NCBI GenBank assembly: GCA_015655125.1
Contig: JAATFP010000068.1
Coordinates: 56,035 to 120,034, forward strand
Direction of reading: 5' to 3'
Source: Chitinophagales bacterium
Lineage (GTDB): Bacteria > Bacteroidota > Bacteroidia > Chitinophagales > Chitinophagaceae
DNA length: 64,000 bases
Below, one piece after another: positions 61,464 through 64,000 of the stretch; within the stretch, counting starts at the first letter, position 1, and the number at the start of each line of letters is the position of its first letter. The position numbers and the translations under genes were made by a program. Below the pieces are notes generated by a model, which was given only the letters and a program-made list of their open reading frames with translations, ran no database searches and was not told the DNA's origin.

Positions 61464-62708
61464 ATGGCGGTTTCGGTGTTGAATTTGTTGAAAAAGACTG
61501 CGGTAGCAAAGAATACGCTGCAAGCCGCCCCTGACAAGGTTTTGAAAAAAACTTTGCTTACGCTGGCGCAGGAACTGGAAAATAAATCGAGCCTTATCTT
61601 ATCCGCTAATAAAAAAGATATTGCAAAGCAATACCCCGGCGATCCGAAAACGGACCGGTTGCTATTAAATGAGCAACGCATAAAAGCCATTGCAAACAGT
61701 ATCCGTAAAGTGAGTCGTTTGCCAAATCCTTCCAACAAGATTATCGGACAAAAAATTTTGCCGAACGGTTTGCAACTTCAAAAGCTGGCAGTTCCAATAG
61801 GCGTGGTGGGAGCGATTTATGAGAGCAGACCGAATGTGACTTTTGATATCGCAGCACTTTGTATCCGCAGCGGCAATGCCTGTGTGTTAAAAGGTAGCAG
61901 CGACGCAGCGTTTACCAATAAAGCCGCGATTGCAATCATTAAAAATGCATTGTTCAAAAATGGGTTGCCTCCTGATTGCGTAACGCTTCTTCCGGCGGCG
62001 CGCGAAGTAGTGAAGGATTTATTTACGGCCACGAAATATATAGACGTGATCATACCGCGCGGGAGTGATAACCTGATACAATTCGTTCGTAAGAACAGCA
62101 TGGTGCCGGTTATTGAAACAGGCGCCGGAGTTTGCCATGTATATGTAGAAAAAAATGCCGATATTGGCATGGCTGTAAACATCACAGTGAATGCAAAGGT
62201 ATCGCGACCATCCGTCTGCAATTCGATGGATACGTTGATTATAGACAAAGACATTGCGCCGCAAATATTACAGCAATTGCAGCCACAATTTGGAAAATAT
62301 AAAGTTGGTATTTATGCCGATGCAACTTCATATAAATTATTAAAGGGTTATACTTATCTGCACAAAGCGGCATTGGAAGATTTCGCGCGAGAATTTCTAA
62401 GTCTTAATTGCGCCATTAAAGTTGTGAATGGAATGGATGAAGCATTGGCCCATATCGCTACATATTCTACAAAACATTCGGAAGCGATTGTGACCAATAA
62501 CAAGTCTGCGGCTGCACATTTTCTCCGGGCGGTAGATGCGGCTGCCGTATATCACAATGCTTCTACACGGTTCACCGACGGTGAAGAGTTTGGACTTGGT
62601 GCAGAAATCGGCATCAGTACACAAAAACTTCATGCACGTGGGCCCTTTGCCCTGGAAAAACTGGTGACGGAAAAATGGGTGGTGCGGGGAACAGGGCAGG
62701 TGAGGTGA
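61464..62708 (+). CDS. proA: Gamma-glutamyl phosphate reductase
   Basis: 414 residues. Aldehyde-dehydrogenase-like fold: IGVVGAIYESRPNVTFD (about residues 112-128), CIRSGNACVLKGSSDA, IIPRGSDNLIQFVRKN, catalytic Cys region AKVSRPSVCNSMDTLI, and the C-terminal GEEFGLGAEIGISTQK. It reduces glutamyl-5-phosphate to the semialdehyde in proline synthesis. It forms an operon with proB. Its 3' end is followed by heptamer repeats. Confidence 0.95.
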   Translation: MAVSVLNLLKKTAVAKNTLQAAPDKVLKKTLLTLAQELENKSSLILSANKKDIAKQYPGDPKTDRLLLNEQRIKAIANSIRKVSRLPNPSNKIIGQKILPNGLQLQKLAVPIGVVGAIYESRPNVTFDIAALCIRSGNACVLKGSSDAAFTNKAAIAIIKNALFKNGLPPDCVTLLPAAREVVKDLFTATKYIDVIIPRGSDNLIQFVRKNSMVPVIETGAGVCHVYVEKNADIGMAVNITVNAKVSRPSVCNSMDTLIIDKDIAPQILQQLQPQFGKYKVGIYADATSYKLLKGYTYLHKAALEDFAREFLSLNCAIKVVNGMDEALAHIATYSTKHSEAIVTNNKSAAAHFLRAVDAAAVYHNASTRFTDGEEFGLGAEIGISTQKLHARGPFALEKLVTEKWVVRGTGQVR

Positions 62709-62726
62709 GAGGGAATATCTGTAATC

Positions 62727-62761
62727 TTCAATTAAAGACCTTCAAGTTTCAACCTTAAACT
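62727..62761. repeat. Five TTCAACC-type heptamers
   Basis: TTCAATT AAAGACC TTCAAGT TTCAACC TTAAACT, 7-bp period, in the gap after proA. It is the complement of the AAAGTTC/AAGGTTG family at 46.2 kb. Confidence 0.75.
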
Positions 62762-62858
62762 TTGGAAATTACTTTTTAAATAAATTAGTAAGTCATTCAT
62801 TACAAACCTATTGCGTGATAATTTTTTGTTAATGCTGCTTTTTTAAAAGCAATGAAAT

Positions 62859-62888
62859 TTTGAAAACAGGAAATCAGCAGTAAATTTG
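62859..62888 (+). promoter_or_regulatory. Full Bacteroidota promoter upstream of a small secreted protein
   Basis: -33 TTTG (62859-62862), 18-bp spacer, -7 TAAATTTG (62881-62888), exact TAnnTTTG, 23 nt before the ATG. Confidence 0.7.
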
Positions 62889-62911
62889 TTCAAGGTTTAA
62901 AACTTACTTTT

Positions 62912-63286
62912 ATGAAAAGAATATTACTCGCTTCCTTTTTACTGACCGCAGCGGCAGTAAATGCACAGGAAAATAAACTGGCCCCTGATCAAAACCCCAA
63001 TTACAAGATAAGCCAGGATAGATATATCAAAGCACAGGATGAGTTGTTGGCCAGCATGAATACCACCGTTCAGAATACTTACAAAGCTTACGACTGGTAC
63101 GAAGCAAAACGGGAGCGCAAACAACAACGCTACAATGACCGCCAGGAAAGGCGCCTGTACAGATTGCAGAACCAATATTACACTCCTTACAACAATTATA
63201 ATAATTATTACGATCCTTATAGCATGCCTTACCGCTACGGTCCGCGCGCAAGCTATCGTCATAACGGCTGGAGACTTGGCTGGTAA
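62912..63286 (+). CDS. Small secreted Tyr/Asn/Arg-rich protein of unknown function
   Basis: 124 residues. Signal peptide to about NAQ (residue 19). The mature part has YKISQDRYIKAQDEL, then a basic charged segment AKRERKQQRYNDRQERR. The C-terminus is rich in Tyr and Asn (YYTPYNNYNNYYDPYS) and ends in an Arg/Trp tail (RASYRHNGWRLGW). No family recognised. It is periplasmic or surface-exposed and monocistronic, with a clear promoter. Confidence 0.75.
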   Translation: MKRILLASFLLTAAAVNAQENKLAPDQNPNYKISQDRYIKAQDELLASMNTTVQNTYKAYDWYEAKRERKQQRYNDRQERRLYRLQNQYYTPYNNYNNYYDPYSMPYRYGPRASYRHNGWRLGW

Positions 63287-63412
63287 TTTTTTATTTTAAA
63301 ACAATCCTCTCCCGTTATTTTGAGGAACGTTTGTCCGCAAAAAGCAGCAAAGCAAATCTTTTCAATTTTTATTTCAACAAGTTTATGCGATTCTATGTGT
63401 CGCCCAAGTGAA

Positions 63413-63420
63413 TACATTTG
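63413..63420 (+). promoter_or_regulatory. -7 promoter element, LpoB-like gene
   Basis: TACATTTG, exact TAnnTTTG, 21 nt before ATG 63442. The 63287-63412 stretch otherwise shows nothing I recognise. Confidence 0.6.
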
Positions 63421-63441
63421 CACATCATTAAAACAACCTAC

Positions 63442-64000
63442 ATGAAATCGATCTTTTTATATTCTGCAACGATATTAATGTTGCTGGTAACTTCCTGCAG
63501 TCCGAAGGTAACGCGCATTGATCCGGCTGATACGCCCGATATCAGTGGAAAGTGGAACAATACGGATAGCAGGCTCACTTCGGAAGAAATGATTAACCAG
63601 GCGCTCACGTCGGACTGGATAACCAATTTTACGCAGGTAAAAAGTAAGAAGCCTGTGGTGATCGTAGGTATGGTGGTGAATAAAAGCCATGAACACATCG
63701 AAGCTGAAACCTTTATGAAGGACCTGGAAAGATCATTTGTAACAACTTCAAAAGTTGGTCTTGTTCAAAGTGGAAAAAAACGCGAAGAATTGCGTGCTGA
63801 AAAAGCAGATCAGCAAACAAATGCATCTGTAAGCACGATGAAGAAATTCGGGCTGGAAAATGGCGCTGATTTCATTTTGCAGGGTTCTATCAATTCTATT
63901 GTTGATTCTTACAAAAAGAAAAAAACGGTCACTTATCAGATCAATCTCGAGCTTACAAATATAGAAACCAACGAAGTGGTGTGGATAGGCGAAAAGAAGA
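63442..64000 (+). CDS. LpoB-like penicillin-binding-protein activator lipoprotein (3' end missing)
   Basis: About 186 residues visible; the gene runs off the right edge. Lipobox MLLVTSC (Cys about 19). The following DISGKWNNTDSRLTSEEMI, VVIVGMVVNKSHEHIEAETF, FVTTSKVGLVQSGKKREELR, FGLENGADFILQGSINSIVD and YQINLELTNIETNEVVWIG match the LpoB family (PF13036-type). In Enterobacteria, LpoB stimulates PBP1b; Bacteroidota homologues are common but less studied. Confidence is in the family; the PBP partner is unknown here. Confidence 0.85.
   Translation, partial: MKSIFLYSATILMLLVTSCSPKVTRIDPADTPDISGKWNNTDSRLTSEEMINQALTSDWITNFTQVKSKKPVVIVGMVVNKSHEHIEAETFMKDLERSFVTTSKVGLVQSGKKREELRAEKADQQTNASVSTMKKFGLENGADFILQGSINSIVDSYKKKKTVTYQINLELTNIETNEVVWIGEKK

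Noticed and set aside
1..64000. CRISPR array
   Set aside because: The tandem repeats have 7- or 9-bp units without unique spacers of 30-40 bp, and no cas genes are present.
1..64000. Prophage, integrative element or genomic island
   Set aside because: No integrase, transposase, phage structural or mobilisation genes; the single tRNA gene at 58741 shows no attachment-site duplication or cargo.

Overview
The window is typical chromosome of a Bacteroidota bacterium, most likely family Chitinophagaceae (genus not determinable from this sequence). The evidence is a fused LpxC/FabZ, PorX, a HmuR/HmuY-like pair, DUF5686 and DUF6607 proteins, a bacterial GGGP synthase, and promoters with the Bacteroidota -7 element TAnnTTTG, usually about 20 nt before the start codon. 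I saw no prophage, integrase, transposase, CRISPR array or rRNA operon. Coding density is high, with about 50 protein genes and one tRNA-Leu.

Layout. 1-4.3 kb: end of a DUF6607 gene, then a TonB receptor/HmuY-like lipoprotein pair (probable haem uptake). 4.6-8.7 kb: secreted beta-helix protein, LutB, polysaccharide-deacetylase-like protein. 8.9-16.2 kb: purH, comEC, lipoprotein amidase, metallophosphoesterase, flippase. 16.3-19.4 kb: overlapping arfB-mbnP-mbnH-like operon (copper/di-haem maturation pair), divergent from GGGP synthase. 19.5-24.6 kb: M28 peptidase, LytS/LytTR two-component pair, ruvB, OmpR-type regulator. 24.9-32.5 kb: active/inactive M16 peptidase pair, HerA-like ATPase, a possible 32-residue membrane microprotein, RecQ. 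32.7-36.6 kb: CopA, TsaE, alanine dehydrogenase. 36.6-46 kb: a putative Cys/His lipoprotein, ABC ATPase, then the lipid A block lpxA, lpxC/fabZ, DUF5686 protein, lpxD, and an HD phosphohydrolase. 46.4-53.4 kb: porX, small protein, MBL hydrolase, HhH protein, acyl-CoA dehydrogenase, and two paralogous small lipoproteins around a cytochrome c, the second carrying an in-frame amber stop. 53.6-64 kb: M20 amidohydrolase, Rsh (RelA/SpoT), acyltransferase, tRNA-Leu, trigger factor, proB-proA, small secreted protein, LpoB-like lipoprotein (cut by the window end).

The most unusual signal is between the genes. Many intergenic gaps hold short degenerate tandem repeats with a constant 7-bp period but different sequences (for example CTATGAT, TTAGAAG, GTGAATA, AAGGTTC, TAAGGTG, GACCACC). 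They are often in inverted pairs, and several directly supply the stop codon of the adjacent gene. Two further inverted-repeat units (188 bp and 161 bp) look like MITE- or REP-like elements. In form the heptamers resemble the STRR repeats of filamentous cyanobacteria. Other points worth checking are four candidate leaderless or near-leaderless promoters, the amber-interrupted lipoprotein, the MbnP/MbnH-like pair and the microprotein.
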